Source: Flavobacterium antarcticum DSM 19726
Lineage (GTDB): Bacteria > Bacteroidota > Bacteroidia > Flavobacteriales > Flavobacteriaceae
DNA: 64,000 bases
Direction of reading: 5' to 3'
NCBI RefSeq assembly: GCF_000419685.1
Contig: NZ_ATTM01000001.1
Span: 1-64,000 of the forward strand
Each line of letters opens with the position of its first letter. Position 1 is the stretch's first letter. Positions 30,072-39,225 of this stretch are shown here, in pieces. The position numbers and the translations under genes were made by a program. A model generated the notes under the pieces. The model had not been told where the DNA came from. It was given only the letters and a program-made list of their open reading frames with translations, and ran no database searches.

Positions 30072-32903
30072 TTAATGTGCTTCCAGCCAATTATGACCCA
30101 TTCCCATTTCCACTTCTAAAGGAACAGAAAGCGTAAACGCGTGTTCCATTTCTTGTTTAATCATCGGTTGAATTTTCTCTAATTCTGAATTATGAACGTC
30201 AAACACAAGTTCATCATGTACTTGAAGCAGCATCTTGCTTTTCCAATTCTCTTGGGTTAGTTTTTTGTGAATATTAATCATCGCAATTTTGATAATATCG
30301 GCAGCACTTCCTTGAATTGGAGCATTGACCGCATTTCGTTCTGCACCACCACGAACCATAGCATTTTGTGAATTGATGTCTTTTAAATAACGTCTTCTTC
30401 CCAAAACAGTTTGAACATAGCCCATTTCTCTAGCTATTTCAATTTGCTCTTGAATATACGCTTTCAATCGAGGATAACTTTCGTAATACGCATCAATCAA
30501 ATCTTTTGATTCTGCACGAGAAAGATTCGTCTGATTGCTCAATCCAAATGCAGAAACGCCGTATATAATTCCAAAGTTGACTGTTTTTGCATGACTTCTT
30601 TGTTCACGCGTCACCTCTTCTAAAGGAACATTAAATACTTTTGACGCTGTGCTTTTGTGAATATCTTCGCCATTTTTAAACGACTGAATCATGTTTTCTT
30701 CACCACTTAGAGCGGCAATAATTCGCAATTCTATTTGGGAATAATCGGCAGAAAGTAAGGTATAATTTTCATCTCTTGCAATAAATGCTTTTCTGATTAA
30801 TCGACCTCTTTCGGTACGAATTGGAATGTTTTGTAAGTTGGGATTATTCGAACTTAATCGTCCTGTTGCGGCAACAGTTTGCATGTAATCCGTATGAACT
30901 CGACCTGTTTTCGAGTCCACTTGATTTGGTAAAGCATCAATATAGGTACTTTGTAATTTCACCATTTGGCGCCATTCTAAAATATCCTTAACAATTGGAT
31001 GTTCATCAGCTAAGTAAGATAAGACTTCTTCGCCAGTCGCATATTGACCGGTTTTAGTTTTCTTCTGTTTGGCTCCGCCAATTTTTAACTTGTCAAAAAG
31101 AACTTCACCCAATTGTTTCGGCGAAGCCAAATTGAATGTTTCTCCCGCTGTTTCATAAATCTGCTTTTCGAAAAGGTCAATGTCTTTTTGCATTTCAACC
31201 GACATCTTTTTCAAAAAGTCAACGTCCAAATTAATCCCTTCCTTCTCCATATCAGCAAGTACTTTTACGAGCGGAATTTCGATTTCAGTAAACAATTTTT
31301 TAGTTTCTGTTTTATCTAATTCAGTCGTAAAAAACTCTTTCAATTGCAAAGTCACATCAGCATCTTCAACGGCATATTCCTTAGCTTCTTCTACGTCAAT
31401 ATCGCGCATGGACTTTTGGTTCTTGCCTTTTTTTCCAATAAGTGTTTCAATTGATTTTGGTGAATAATTCAAATACGTTTCTGACAAAATATCCATTCCG
31501 TGACGCATATCAGGATTGATCAAATAATGCGCAATCATGGTGTCAAAAAGCGGTCCTTTTACATCCAAATCATAATTTGAAAGAATTTTCAGATCGTATT
31601 TTAAGTTTTGACCAATTTTTTCAATTGTTTCATTTTCGAAAAATGGACGTAATTTTTCTATTAGTTCCTGCGCTTTTTCTCTGCTTTCGGGAAAGGGAAC
31701 GTAAAAGCCTTTTCCTTTTTCGTATGAAAATGCAATGCCAACTAATTCCGCATGAAGTGCATCAAGTCCGGTGGTTTCGGTGTCAAAGCAAACCGATTTT
31801 TGTTGCATTAAGTTTTGCAGCAGCAATTTTAAACCTAAATCACCTTGAATGATTTGGTACGAATGTTCTGTATTTTCAATAGAAGTATAGATGGAAGTTC
31901 GTTCTGCTGATTCATCATTTGTGCTTGCGCCAAATAAATCAAACTGATCGTCATTTTTAGTAGAAGGTTTTTTGTACAATTTGGCATCTTGCGAAGCATT
32001 TGCAGCGGCATTATGATCGACTCTAAATAAACTGTCAAACTGATCTGCCATTCTTCTGAACTCCAATTCTTGGAATATAGCTTCTGTTTTCTCGATATCT
32101 GGCCTTGATAATTCGTAGTCTTTTTCGTCAAAAGTGACATCACAATCAATAATTATCGTGGCTAATTGTTTGGACAAAATTCCTTTTTCTTTATTGGCTT
32201 CGATGTTTTCTTTCATTTTACCTTTTAGCTCATGTGTGTTTGCCAAAAGATTTTCCATCGAACCATATTCCTTCAAAAATTTCTTTGCTGTTTTTTCGCC
32301 AACACCCGGTAATCCTGGAATATTATCCACAGCGTCACCCATCATGCCAAGGAAATCAATGACTTGTTCAGGACGCTCAATTTCAAATTTGGCCAAAACT
32401 TCAGGAACGCCCCAAATTTCAATTCCGTTACCCATTCGAGCCGGTTTCCACATAAAAATATTTTCCGAAACCAGTTGTGCAAAATCCTTATCTGGCGTTA
32501 CCATGAATACTTGGTAATTCTGCTTTTCGGCTTGTTTTGCAATTGTTCCAATTAAATCATCGGCTTCACAACCTTCAATTTCAATAATCGGAATGTGCAT
32601 CGCTCTTAAAAGATCTTGAATATAAGGAATGGCAAGTTTTATCGCTTCTGGAGTGGCATCGCGATTTGCTTTATATTCTACGAACATTTCGGTTCGCACG
32701 TGACTTCCGCCTTTGTCAAAAGCTACGGCTAAGTGGTCTGGTTTTTCACGTTTAATGACATCTAAAAGGGAATTCATAAAGCCCATAATGGCTGAAGTGT
32801 CCATTCCTTTTGAGTTGATTCGAGGATTTTTTATAAAGGCGTAATAACCTCTGAAAATTAAAGCGTAGGCATCTAATAAAAATAAGCGTTTTTGAGCTGA
32901 CAT
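30072..32903 (-). CDS. polA: DNA polymerase I
   Basis: A 943-aa Pol I when started at 32903 (MSAQKRLFLLDAYALIFRGYYAF). The ATG eight codons earlier lies inside the -7 promoter box and is rejected. The 5'-3' nuclease domain (about 1-290) has GFMNSLLDVIK, EGCEADDLIGTIAK and GLPGVGEKTAKKF. The 3'-5' exonuclease domain (about 360-530) keeps the acidic metal ligands in FDTETTGLDAL, so proofreading is likely intact, unlike in some bacteria. The polymerase domain carries RLSSNNPNLQNIP, SADYSQIELRI (motif A), KTVNFGIIYG (motif B) and LLQVHDELVF (motif C). The gene is single and ends at the shared terminator. Confidence 0.97.
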   Translation of the reverse strand: MSAQKRLFLLDAYALIFRGYYAFIKNPRINSKGMDTSAIMGFMNSLLDVIKREKPDHLAVAFDKGGSHVRTEMFVEYKANRDATPEAIKLAIPYIQDLLRAMHIPIIEIEGCEADDLIGTIAKQAEKQNYQVFMVTPDKDFAQLVSENIFMWKPARMGNGIEIWGVPEVLAKFEIERPEQVIDFLGMMGDAVDNIPGLPGVGEKTAKKFLKEYGSMENLLANTHELKGKMKENIEANKEKGILSKQLATIIIDCDVTFDEKDYELSRPDIEKTEAIFQELEFRRMADQFDSLFRVDHNAAANASQDAKLYKKPSTKNDDQFDLFGASTNDESAERTSIYTSIENTEHSYQIIQGDLGLKLLLQNLMQQKSVCFDTETTGLDALHAELVGIAFSYEKGKGFYVPFPESREKAQELIEKLRPFFENETIEKIGQNLKYDLKILSNYDLDVKGPLFDTMIAHYLINPDMRHGMDILSETYLNYSPKSIETLIGKKGKNQKSMRDIDVEEAKEYAVEDADVTLQLKEFFTTELDKTETKKLFTEIEIPLVKVLADMEKEGINLDVDFLKKMSVEMQKDIDLFEKQIYETAGETFNLASPKQLGEVLFDKLKIGGAKQKKTKTGQYATGEEVLSYLADEHPIVKDILEWRQMVKLQSTYIDALPNQVDSKTGRVHTDYMQTVAATGRLSSNNPNLQNIPIRTERGRLIRKAFIARDENYTLLSADYSQIELRIIAALSGEENMIQSFKNGEDIHKSTASKVFNVPLEEVTREQRSHAKTVNFGIIYGVSAFGLSNQTNLSRAESKDLIDAYYESYPRLKAYIQEQIEIAREMGYVQTVLGRRRYLKDINSQNAMVRGGAERNAVNAPIQGSAADIIKIAMINIHKKLTQENWKSKMLLQVHDELVFDVHNSELEKIQPMIKQEMEHAFTLSVPLEVEMGMGHNWLEAH

Positions 32904-32924
32904 AATCTGATTTTCTATGGATTT

Positions 32925-32932
32925 CAAATGTA
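32925..32932 (-). promoter_or_regulatory. -7 box (TACATTTG) for polA
   Basis: The minus strand reads TACATTTG, matching TAnnTTTG, 21 bases before the chosen start. It overlaps the ATG of the longer frame. Confidence 0.6.
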
Positions 32933-33069
32933 CAAAACTTTGCCGTTTTCTGCCAATTTCAAATTTATAAAAAGTAACGAAGTTGCTTTAAAACTATTTT
33001 TCAGCTAAATTTCTAGTACGTGTTTTTGAAACCGTTATTTAAGTAACTTTATGGTTTAAATTTTTTTGT

Positions 33070-36006
33070 GTGAAATTAAATTTTTCGATACCTACTTTGC
33101 TTGCTAACTTAGTGTTGCTTCTTTTGCTAACTACCTCTTTTTTTCCTGAAAAAAGTTTTGGACAAGAACCACTTACCCGAAAGATCTCTTTTCTTGATGG
33201 ATTGCCTACTGATGTTGTTTATGACTTGTTTGTAGACAGAAATGGACTTTTGTATCTAGGTACAGACAAAGGTTTAGTTACTTATAATGGCGTTCATTTT
33301 GAACAAATGGAAATTGAGGAAAGCTTAGGGAATTCAATAAGTGGGGTTCAACAGGATTTTTCGGGTAAAATCTGGTGTAAAAATTTTGCAAATCAATTGT
33401 TCTATGTGAACGATGGGAAATTGATTCCTGATAAAAATGTAAAAAATCTGTTGGACCAAACCAAGGGAAATTTAGTAGATTTTTCTATAGGATTAAACGC
33501 GATGTATATTTTAACACAGGACGCGGTTTATACGTATAGGTATGGAAAATTCAATCAAATTTATAAAATCAAAGACGGAGAGCATTTTATATCAATGATC
33601 TACGACCGGGAAAGTCAAAAATTATATGCTGCTTCAGGCGGTACAAACTACATTTTTCAGAATGATCGCTTAATTAAAAAGCAAAATACGACAATTGGAC
33701 AAAAAACCTTAGAAATTTTTAAACATAAGTTATCCTACAGTTACCGATTGCTTTCTTCTAAATGCGTTATTGGAAGTGATATTATCGAGGTCACACTTCC
33801 CGATTTAAAAAGTACATTTTTTAATCGATTGTCGGCTACTAAAGACAATCTATGGCTTTGCACGAATAATGGTATTTATGAGTATAATGAGTCAAAAAAG
33901 GAGTTTAAAGCTGGTTTTTTAGAAGATGTTCGCGTCACTGATATTGTACAAGATTTAGAAGGCAATCACTGGATTAGTAGTCTTGACGAAGGTTTGTTCT
34001 TATTGCCCAATCGAAAAATATTCGAGTTGAAAGTAGAATTGCCTGAGAAGAAAAAGAAAATGAGTTATACGCGAATTGCCCAAGCGAAAAACGGACATTA
34101 CTATGTGGGTACAAATGACGGTCGGATCTTAGAAACAACTCCTTGGGGAAAAATGATTCAGATTTACGATACAAAGTGGGACAATAATATTGAATTCATC
34201 AACTTTATTGGCGACACGATTCTGACCAATTACGGTTTTTTTAAACAAGAAAACACCAAGCTTATTTCTAATATCAATTATTATGGAAAAGGGCTTGAGT
34301 TGGATCGTAAAGGGAATTTACTGATTGCCAGTCCTACATTTGGAGGATTAATTTCTAGGGATTTAAAAAAAATACCCAATTTTGATAATCCAAAGAACAG
34401 GTATAAAATTATAGATTACGGTGTTACTAAAATTAAGACATTGGTGCTTCGTGATAAGCGGGCGAGATCTGTATTCTATAATAATGTGGAACAGAAGTAC
34501 TTTTTTGGGTTTATTGACGGACTTTATGTTTATGATGAAGCGGGAAATGAAAGCGAACTTAAAACAGAAAATGGAGAGGCAATCATAGCTGTTGCAATGT
34601 TGCAAAACGGCGATGGATCAATGTGGATTGCCTCCTCTCAAAAAGGACTATTTTTAATAAAGAACCAAAAGATCATAAAACATATTTCTGTAAAGAACGG
34701 TCTTTCGGACAATAATTGTAGGCGAATTGAAAAAGACAATTCGGGGATATGGATTGTCACAGAAACAGGTTTTGATTACTATGATATTAAGACAAGTCGT
34801 GTAAAGAATGCCCAATTAAATTTATGTATTAAAGGAATTACCATTAATGACTTGACGCTCTACGGATCAATCGTGGCGTTAGCGACAGATCAAGGTATTT
34901 TCTATTTTGATAAAAAAGTACTCGATGAGACGAGTCTGCCTAATTTTAATTTTACTGATTTTTTAGTCAATGGTAAAAGAAGGAATATTGAAAATACGGT
35001 GAAGCTGGAATACAGTGAAAATAACATCAATATTAAATTCAATACCATTCATTACAAAAGTTTAGGGAGCTATACTTATCGTTCGAGACTGTTGGGGCTT
35101 GATGACAAATGGTTCAATCAGTCATCCGCGATGAAGAATATTAACTTTCTATCGCTAAATCCAGGTGTTTATAAGTTCCAAATCAATATTAAAATAGGCG
35201 AAAAATACACGCCAATTCAGGAAATTAACTTTGAAATTTCAAAACCTTTTTGGTTGCAAAATTGGTTTTTGACCATTATAATTTTGCTGATATTGGCCCT
35301 AATGTATTTTGTATACCGTTGGGCTGTGGTAAAAACCCGTAAAAGTGAGGAGTTAAAAGAGCAATTGGCATTGTCGCAATTAACCGCTTTGCGTTCGCAG
35401 ATGAATCCACATTTTATTTTCAATATTTTGAATGCGGTTCAAGGACTTATTTATTCCAATCAAAAAAGTAAAGCAAGTGACTATTTAGGTAAATTCTCGG
35501 ATTTGATGCGGCGTATTTTAGATACGTCGGATTCAAATGAAGTCACCATTGAGAAAGAATTTGAGACCATTGATTTATATGTGTCTTTAGAAAAGGCGCG
35601 TTTTGAAGAAGATTTTGAATACACGATTTCCTTCCCGGAAGATATTGATTTACGCGACTATACAATTCCGTCCATGATCATTCAGCCTTTTGTCGAAAAT
35701 GCGATCAAGCACGGTCTGATGCATAAAAGTGGATTAAAAACCTTAACTATAAAGGCAGAACTCTTTGACGATGTTTGGTGTTTTACGATTGACGATAACG
35801 GAATAGGACGTAAAGCGTCGGAAATTATCAACCAGAAGATTAAAAAGCATATTTCTTTTGCGACAAAAGCCATTGACAATCGAATCAAATTAATCAGCAG
35901 AACCACTGATATTACCATTGATATTGAAGTTATTGATAAGAAAGGAAGTGACGAGGAAGCATTAGGAACGCGAATTAAAATATACATTCCGCTTTTAGAC
36001 CGATAA
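33070..36006 (+). CDS. Propeller-type sensor histidine kinase (LytS/His_kinase family)
   Basis: A 978-aa membrane kinase, starting with GTG at 33070 and a signal peptide (about 1-31, ending EKSFGQ). The periplasmic part (about 35-625) contains two-component-regulator beta-propeller repeats (GLLYLGTDKGLVTYNG, NLWLCTNNGIYEYNE, NHWISSLDEGLFLL, SMWIASSQKGLFLI). A Y_Y_Y domain follows (to about 730). One membrane helix (about 735-757) leads to a His_kinase domain with phosphoacceptor His781 (RSQMNPHFIFNILNAVQG) and an HATPase part (IIQPFVENAIKHGL). It belongs to the class of kinases paired with LytTR regulators, and its partner follows 83 bases downstream. The signal sensed by the propeller is unknown; such sensors often respond to polymers or cell-envelope cues. 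Confidence 0.92.
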   Translation: MKLNFSIPTLLANLVLLLLLTTSFFPEKSFGQEPLTRKISFLDGLPTDVVYDLFVDRNGLLYLGTDKGLVTYNGVHFEQMEIEESLGNSISGVQQDFSGKIWCKNFANQLFYVNDGKLIPDKNVKNLLDQTKGNLVDFSIGLNAMYILTQDAVYTYRYGKFNQIYKIKDGEHFISMIYDRESQKLYAASGGTNYIFQNDRLIKKQNTTIGQKTLEIFKHKLSYSYRLLSSKCVIGSDIIEVTLPDLKSTFFNRLSATKDNLWLCTNNGIYEYNESKKEFKAGFLEDVRVTDIVQDLEGNHWISSLDEGLFLLPNRKIFELKVELPEKKKKMSYTRIAQAKNGHYYVGTNDGRILETTPWGKMIQIYDTKWDNNIEFINFIGDTILTNYGFFKQENTKLISNINYYGKGLELDRKGNLLIASPTFGGLISRDLKKIPNFDNPKNRYKIIDYGVTKIKTLVLRDKRARSVFYNNVEQKYFFGFIDGLYVYDEAGNESELKTENGEAIIAVAMLQNGDGSMWIASSQKGLFLIKNQKIIKHISVKNGLSDNNCRRIEKDNSGIWIVTETGFDYYDIKTSRVKNAQLNLCIKGITINDLTLYGSIVALATDQGIFYFDKKVLDETSLPNFNFTDFLVNGKRRNIENTVKLEYSENNINIKFNTIHYKSLGSYTYRSRLLGLDDKWFNQSSAMKNINFLSLNPGVYKFQINIKIGEKYTPIQEINFEISKPFWLQNWFLTIIILLILALMYFVYRWAVVKTRKSEELKEQLALSQLTALRSQMNPHFIFNILNAVQGLIYSNQKSKASDYLGKFSDLMRRILDTSDSNEVTIEKEFETIDLYVSLEKARFEEDFEYTISFPEDIDLRDYTIPSMIIQPFVENAIKHGLMHKSGLKTLTIKAELFDDVWCFTIDDNGIGRKASEIINQKIKKHISFATKAIDNRIKLISRTTDITIDIEVIDKKGSDEEALGTRIKIYIPLLDR

Positions 36007-36089
36007 AAATTCATACTTTTTTAACAACCTTATTGAAATAATTCTTAATATAGTAGCCACTTTTCAAATCCAATTAAAAACAGTATTTT

Positions 36090-36833
36090 ATGAAAGCAAT
36101 TATTGTAGACGACGAATTAAATGCCCGTTTATCCCTGAGAGGAATTCTAGAGGAAAACTTTAAGGAGATCAACATTGTGACCGAATGTAAAGACGTTCCT
36201 TCCGCAGTAACTGCTATTCATGAATACAAGCCTGATCTTGTTTTTCTAGATATTTCTATGCCCGGTTATTCAGGTTTAGAATTGCTGAAATTTTTTGACG
36301 AAAGTCAAATCAACTTCAAAATCATTTTTGTAACCGCTTTTAGCGAATATGCCGTTAACGCTTTTGAACTTTCAGCGGTAGGTTATATTTTAAAACCCGT
36401 TCGTGTGGATGCGCTTCAAAAAGCGTTGCATAAAGTAATGGAAAATAATAATGATCTTGACAAACTGAAAGCACTCCAAAACAATATGGAAAATCCATTT
36501 GATAAAAAAGTGGCTTTGAATACGGGAGACGGGATTACTTTGCTTGAATTACACGACATTCTGTACTTAAAAGCAGATGGATCTTACACTCACTTTTACA
36601 CAGTGGACAAGCACCGAATTACAATTGCAAAAAAAATATCAGATTTTGAGCGTTTAGAAGCAATGGGAAATTTCCTCCGCATTCACAGAAGTCATATTGT
36701 CAATTTATCTCGTATTACTAAAATTCTAAAGCAGGATGGCGGAATGGTGATTATGGAAAACGGCGAAACACTGTCTATTTCTTCAGAACGAAGAGCAAAA
36801 CTGTATCAGAAACTCGAAGATTTTAAATTGTAA
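36090..36833 (+). CDS. LytTR-type response regulator
   Basis: A 247-aa regulator. A receiver domain (1-120) carries the phosphoacceptor Asp54 (LVFLDISMPGYSG), the acidic pair Asp7-Asp8 and the conserved Thr and Lys (FVTAF, LKPVR). A LytTR DNA-binding domain (about 140-245) has LHDILYLKADGSYTHFY and FLRIHRSHIVNLSRI. It pairs with the kinase just upstream. LytTR regulators bind direct repeats, none of which was identified with confidence in this window. Confidence 0.95.
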   Translation: MKAIIVDDELNARLSLRGILEENFKEINIVTECKDVPSAVTAIHEYKPDLVFLDISMPGYSGLELLKFFDESQINFKIIFVTAFSEYAVNAFELSAVGYILKPVRVDALQKALHKVMENNNDLDKLKALQNNMENPFDKKVALNTGDGITLLELHDILYLKADGSYTHFYTVDKHRITIAKKISDFERLEAMGNFLRIHRSHIVNLSRITKILKQDGGMVIMENGETLSISSERRAKLYQKLEDFKL

Positions 36834-36914
36834 AATCAAGTGCTATTCAGTCGTTAAAATTTTCGTAATTAAACCTTACAACCGTTGGTTATGTTGTTAT
36901 TTTGCTAAAAATTG

Positions 36915-38153
36915 ATGCAAATGTTTCGTTGGTTATTCATAATTGTCGTTATCGTCTTTATAGAAATTTACGCATTTCAAGCGTTTAGAACTTTAATTAA
37001 AACCCGTTGGCTTTTGGTTTCTTATGAAGTCATCAGTGCCATTGTATTGGTTTATTTGATTTGGTCGTTTTCACAATTTGATCGTTCGGTTGGGCAAAAC
37101 AAGCAATCCTTGATGACGATAGGTTTACTTTTAGTCGTTTATGTGCCTAAAATGTTCTTGACGATTTTTATGTTTGGTGAAGATTTATTTCGACTCATAA
37201 GAGGTTTGACCAATTACTTCGTAGAACACGACAATCCGTCGAGCTATATTCCAGAACGACGAAAATTTGTGAGCCAAATAGCTTTAGTTATTGCCGCAAT
37301 TCCTTTTGCATCCTTGATTTATGGAATTTTTGAAGGGAAATATAATTTCAAAGTAATCAAACAACAAGTATTCTTTCCCGACTTGCCCGATGCTTTTGAC
37401 GGATTTAAAATCACACAGATATCAGATGTTCACAGTGGAAGCTTTGACAATCATGAAAAAATTGAATACGCCATTGAATTAATTAATGAGCAAGAGACGG
37501 ATTTAATTTTATTTACGGGAGATATTGTCAACACGCATGCAAAAGAAATGCATCCTTGGATTGAAACGTTTAAAAGAATCAAGCAGCCTGAATATGGTAA
37601 ATATTCCGTTTTAGGAAACCACGATTATGGGGAATATGTAACTTGGCCAAATAAAAAGCAAAAAGACGAAAATTTTGAAGCCATTAAGGATTTATATGGT
37701 GCTATTGATTTTAAACTTTTGCTAAACGAACATACTTTTATTGAAAAGGACAATCAAAAATTAGCGATCGTAGGAGTTGAGAACTGGGGGAAAAACTTCA
37801 AGCAAGCGGGCGATTTACGCAAAGCTTCAGAAGGTTTGACCGCTCAAGATTTTAAAATATTATTGAGTCACGATCCATCACATTGGGAATATCAGGTAAA
37901 AGACGATGCAAAGCATTTTCAATTGACACTTTCGGGACACACACACGGAATGCAATTTGGTATTGAAATTCCTGGCTTTTTTAAATGGAGTCCTGTTCAG
38001 TATGTCTACAAACAGTGGGCTGGTTTATACGAAAATGTTGGAAGATACGTTTATGTAAACCGCGGTTTTGGCTTTCATGCATATCCGGGAAGAGTAGGGA
38101 TTATGCCAGAAATTACGGTTATTGAACTAAAAAAAGGCACAAGTGTAGCATAA
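36915..38153 (+). CDS. Membrane-bound metallophosphoesterase
   Basis: A 412-aa protein starting at the ATG at 36915 (a TTG one codon earlier is possible but unnecessary). Four membrane helices fill the first about 140 residues, followed by a calcineurin-like metallophosphoesterase domain. The metal-binding motifs are complete: QISDVHSGS, LFTGDIVNT, VLGNHDYG, SHDPSH and LSGHTHGMQFG. Proteins of this layout are assigned to the YkuE/LpxH-like group; lipid-linked or nucleotide phosphodiesters are possible substrates. It follows the response regulator by about 80 bases but need not be controlled with it. Confidence 0.9.
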   Translation: MQMFRWLFIIVVIVFIEIYAFQAFRTLIKTRWLLVSYEVISAIVLVYLIWSFSQFDRSVGQNKQSLMTIGLLLVVYVPKMFLTIFMFGEDLFRLIRGLTNYFVEHDNPSSYIPERRKFVSQIALVIAAIPFASLIYGIFEGKYNFKVIKQQVFFPDLPDAFDGFKITQISDVHSGSFDNHEKIEYAIELINEQETDLILFTGDIVNTHAKEMHPWIETFKRIKQPEYGKYSVLGNHDYGEYVTWPNKKQKDENFEAIKDLYGAIDFKLLLNEHTFIEKDNQKLAIVGVENWGKNFKQAGDLRKASEGLTAQDFKILLSHDPSHWEYQVKDDAKHFQLTLSGHTHGMQFGIEIPGFFKWSPVQYVYKQWAGLYENVGRYVYVNRGFGFHAYPGRVGIMPEITVIELKKGTSVA

Positions 38154-38167
38154 TTCACGAAAAATAG

Positions 38168-38175
38168 TACATTTG
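38168..38175 (+). promoter_or_regulatory. -7 box (TACATTTG) for the thioredoxin-fold gene
   Basis: TACATTTG matches TAnnTTTG, 31 bases before the ATG at 38207. It shows that the gene is transcribed separately from the phosphoesterase. Confidence 0.6.
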
Positions 38176-38206
38176 TAATTGTACACCCTAATAAATTTTC
38201 AATTTT

Positions 38207-38503
38207 ATGTCAAAATTTGGAGAATTAATTAACGCAGAAATTCCCGTTTTAATCGATTTTTATACGGAATGGAACGAACAATCAGTTGCGATGCACGAAA
38301 TTATTCGTGATGTTGCTGCAGCTTTAGGAGACAAAGCGAAGGTGATTAAAATAGACGTTGATAAAAATCAAGAGCTTGCTGATGCGTTGCGAATTAAAGG
38401 TGTTCCCACACTTATGATTTACAAATCAGGTCAGATGATGTGGCGTCAAGCGGGAGAATTAGATGCAAACTCAATCATTAGTTTGGTTCAGGAGCAAATT
38501 TAA
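38207..38503 (+). CDS. Thioredoxin-fold protein lacking the active-site cysteines
   Basis: A 98-aa thioredoxin-fold protein. The strand and helix order and the cis-Pro block GVPTLMIY (cis-Pro66) are normal, and so is the length. The redox site is lost, however: where thioredoxins have WCGPC this protein has Trp22-Asn-Glu-Gln-Ser26. The protein contains no cysteine at all, so it cannot act as a disulfide reductase. A binding, chaperone-like or regulatory role is more likely. The last 26 bases overlap the end of the convergent deacetylase gene. Confidence 0.88.
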   Translation: MSKFGELINAEIPVLIDFYTEWNEQSVAMHEIIRDVAAALGDKAKVIKIDVDKNQELADALRIKGVPTLMIYKSGQMMWRQAGELDANSIISLVQEQI

Positions 38504-39143
38504 TCGCCTTCATTTCGAAGCCATTTTTTTGTAAATAATCCAATGTTTTTGGCAAAGCGAACTTTAAGTTTTTAGACGCTTTTAAACTGTCGTGAAAAAT
38601 GACAATACTTCCGGACTGAATGTTTTTTAGCACATTTTCAGCACACTTTTCTGGCGAAATAGTCGTGTCAAAATCCGCACTTAAAATATCCCACATTATT
38701 ACTTTATATCCTTTTTGTTTGAGTAATTTAAACTGACTGCGTTTTAATTTGCCGTAAGGCGGGCGAAATAATTTTATATCTGAATTATTTCCAACAGAAA
38801 ATTCTTTGATCACATTTTCGCATAAATCTACATTTTCAATATATTCTTGGGTAGTTGTATGCCATCCGTTGAGGTGGTTGTACGTATGGTTTCCAATCGT
38901 ATGTCCGTGTTGCTGAATCTTACTAAAAAGATCCGGATTAGTTTTTATGTTTGCACCAATACAAAAAAATGTAGCTTGAGCATTGTATTCTTTTAAAATG
39001 GACAAAGTCCAATCCGTTACTTCAGGTGTTGGACCATCGTCAAAAGTAAGGTAAACTATTTTCTTGGTTGTTGGAAAATTCCAAGTAAAACCAGAGAAGA
39101 TTTTTTTGATGATCCAATGTGTTTTGACCCAATAGAATTTCAT
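38478..39143 (-). CDS. Polysaccharide deacetylase (NodB-type, CE4)
   Basis: A 221-aa CE4 deacetylase. The start at 39143 (MKFYWVKTHWIIKKIFSGF) gives a coherent N-terminus with a possible membrane-anchoring segment; the longer frame runs back into the DUF2723 gene. The metal site is visible: TFDDGPTPE (motif 1, catalytic and metal Asp), HTYNHL (motif 2 with two His), RPPYG (motif 3), WDILSADF (motif 4) and IVIFHDS (motif 5). It removes acetyl groups from N-acetylglucosamine in peptidoglycan or exopolysaccharide; which one is not decided. Its 3' end overlaps the thioredoxin-fold gene tail to tail by 26 bp. Confidence 0.93.
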   Translation of the reverse strand: MKFYWVKTHWIIKKIFSGFTWNFPTTKKIVYLTFDDGPTPEVTDWTLSILKEYNAQATFFCIGANIKTNPDLFSKIQQHGHTIGNHTYNHLNGWHTTTQEYIENVDLCENVIKEFSVGNNSDIKLFRPPYGKLKRSQFKLLKQKGYKVIMWDILSADFDTTISPEKCAENVLKNIQSGSIVIFHDSLKASKNLKFALPKTLDYLQKNGFEMKAIKFAPEPN

Positions 39144-39225
39144 GTGATTGTATGGTTTTTGTAAAGGTAAAAAAAAAGCAGCGATTGATTGAACCGCTGC
39201 TTTTCTAGAATTAATGTAAATAGGC

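Noticed and set aside
32134-32517. 127-aa frame antisense to polA
   Set aside because: Shadow of the polA nuclease domain.
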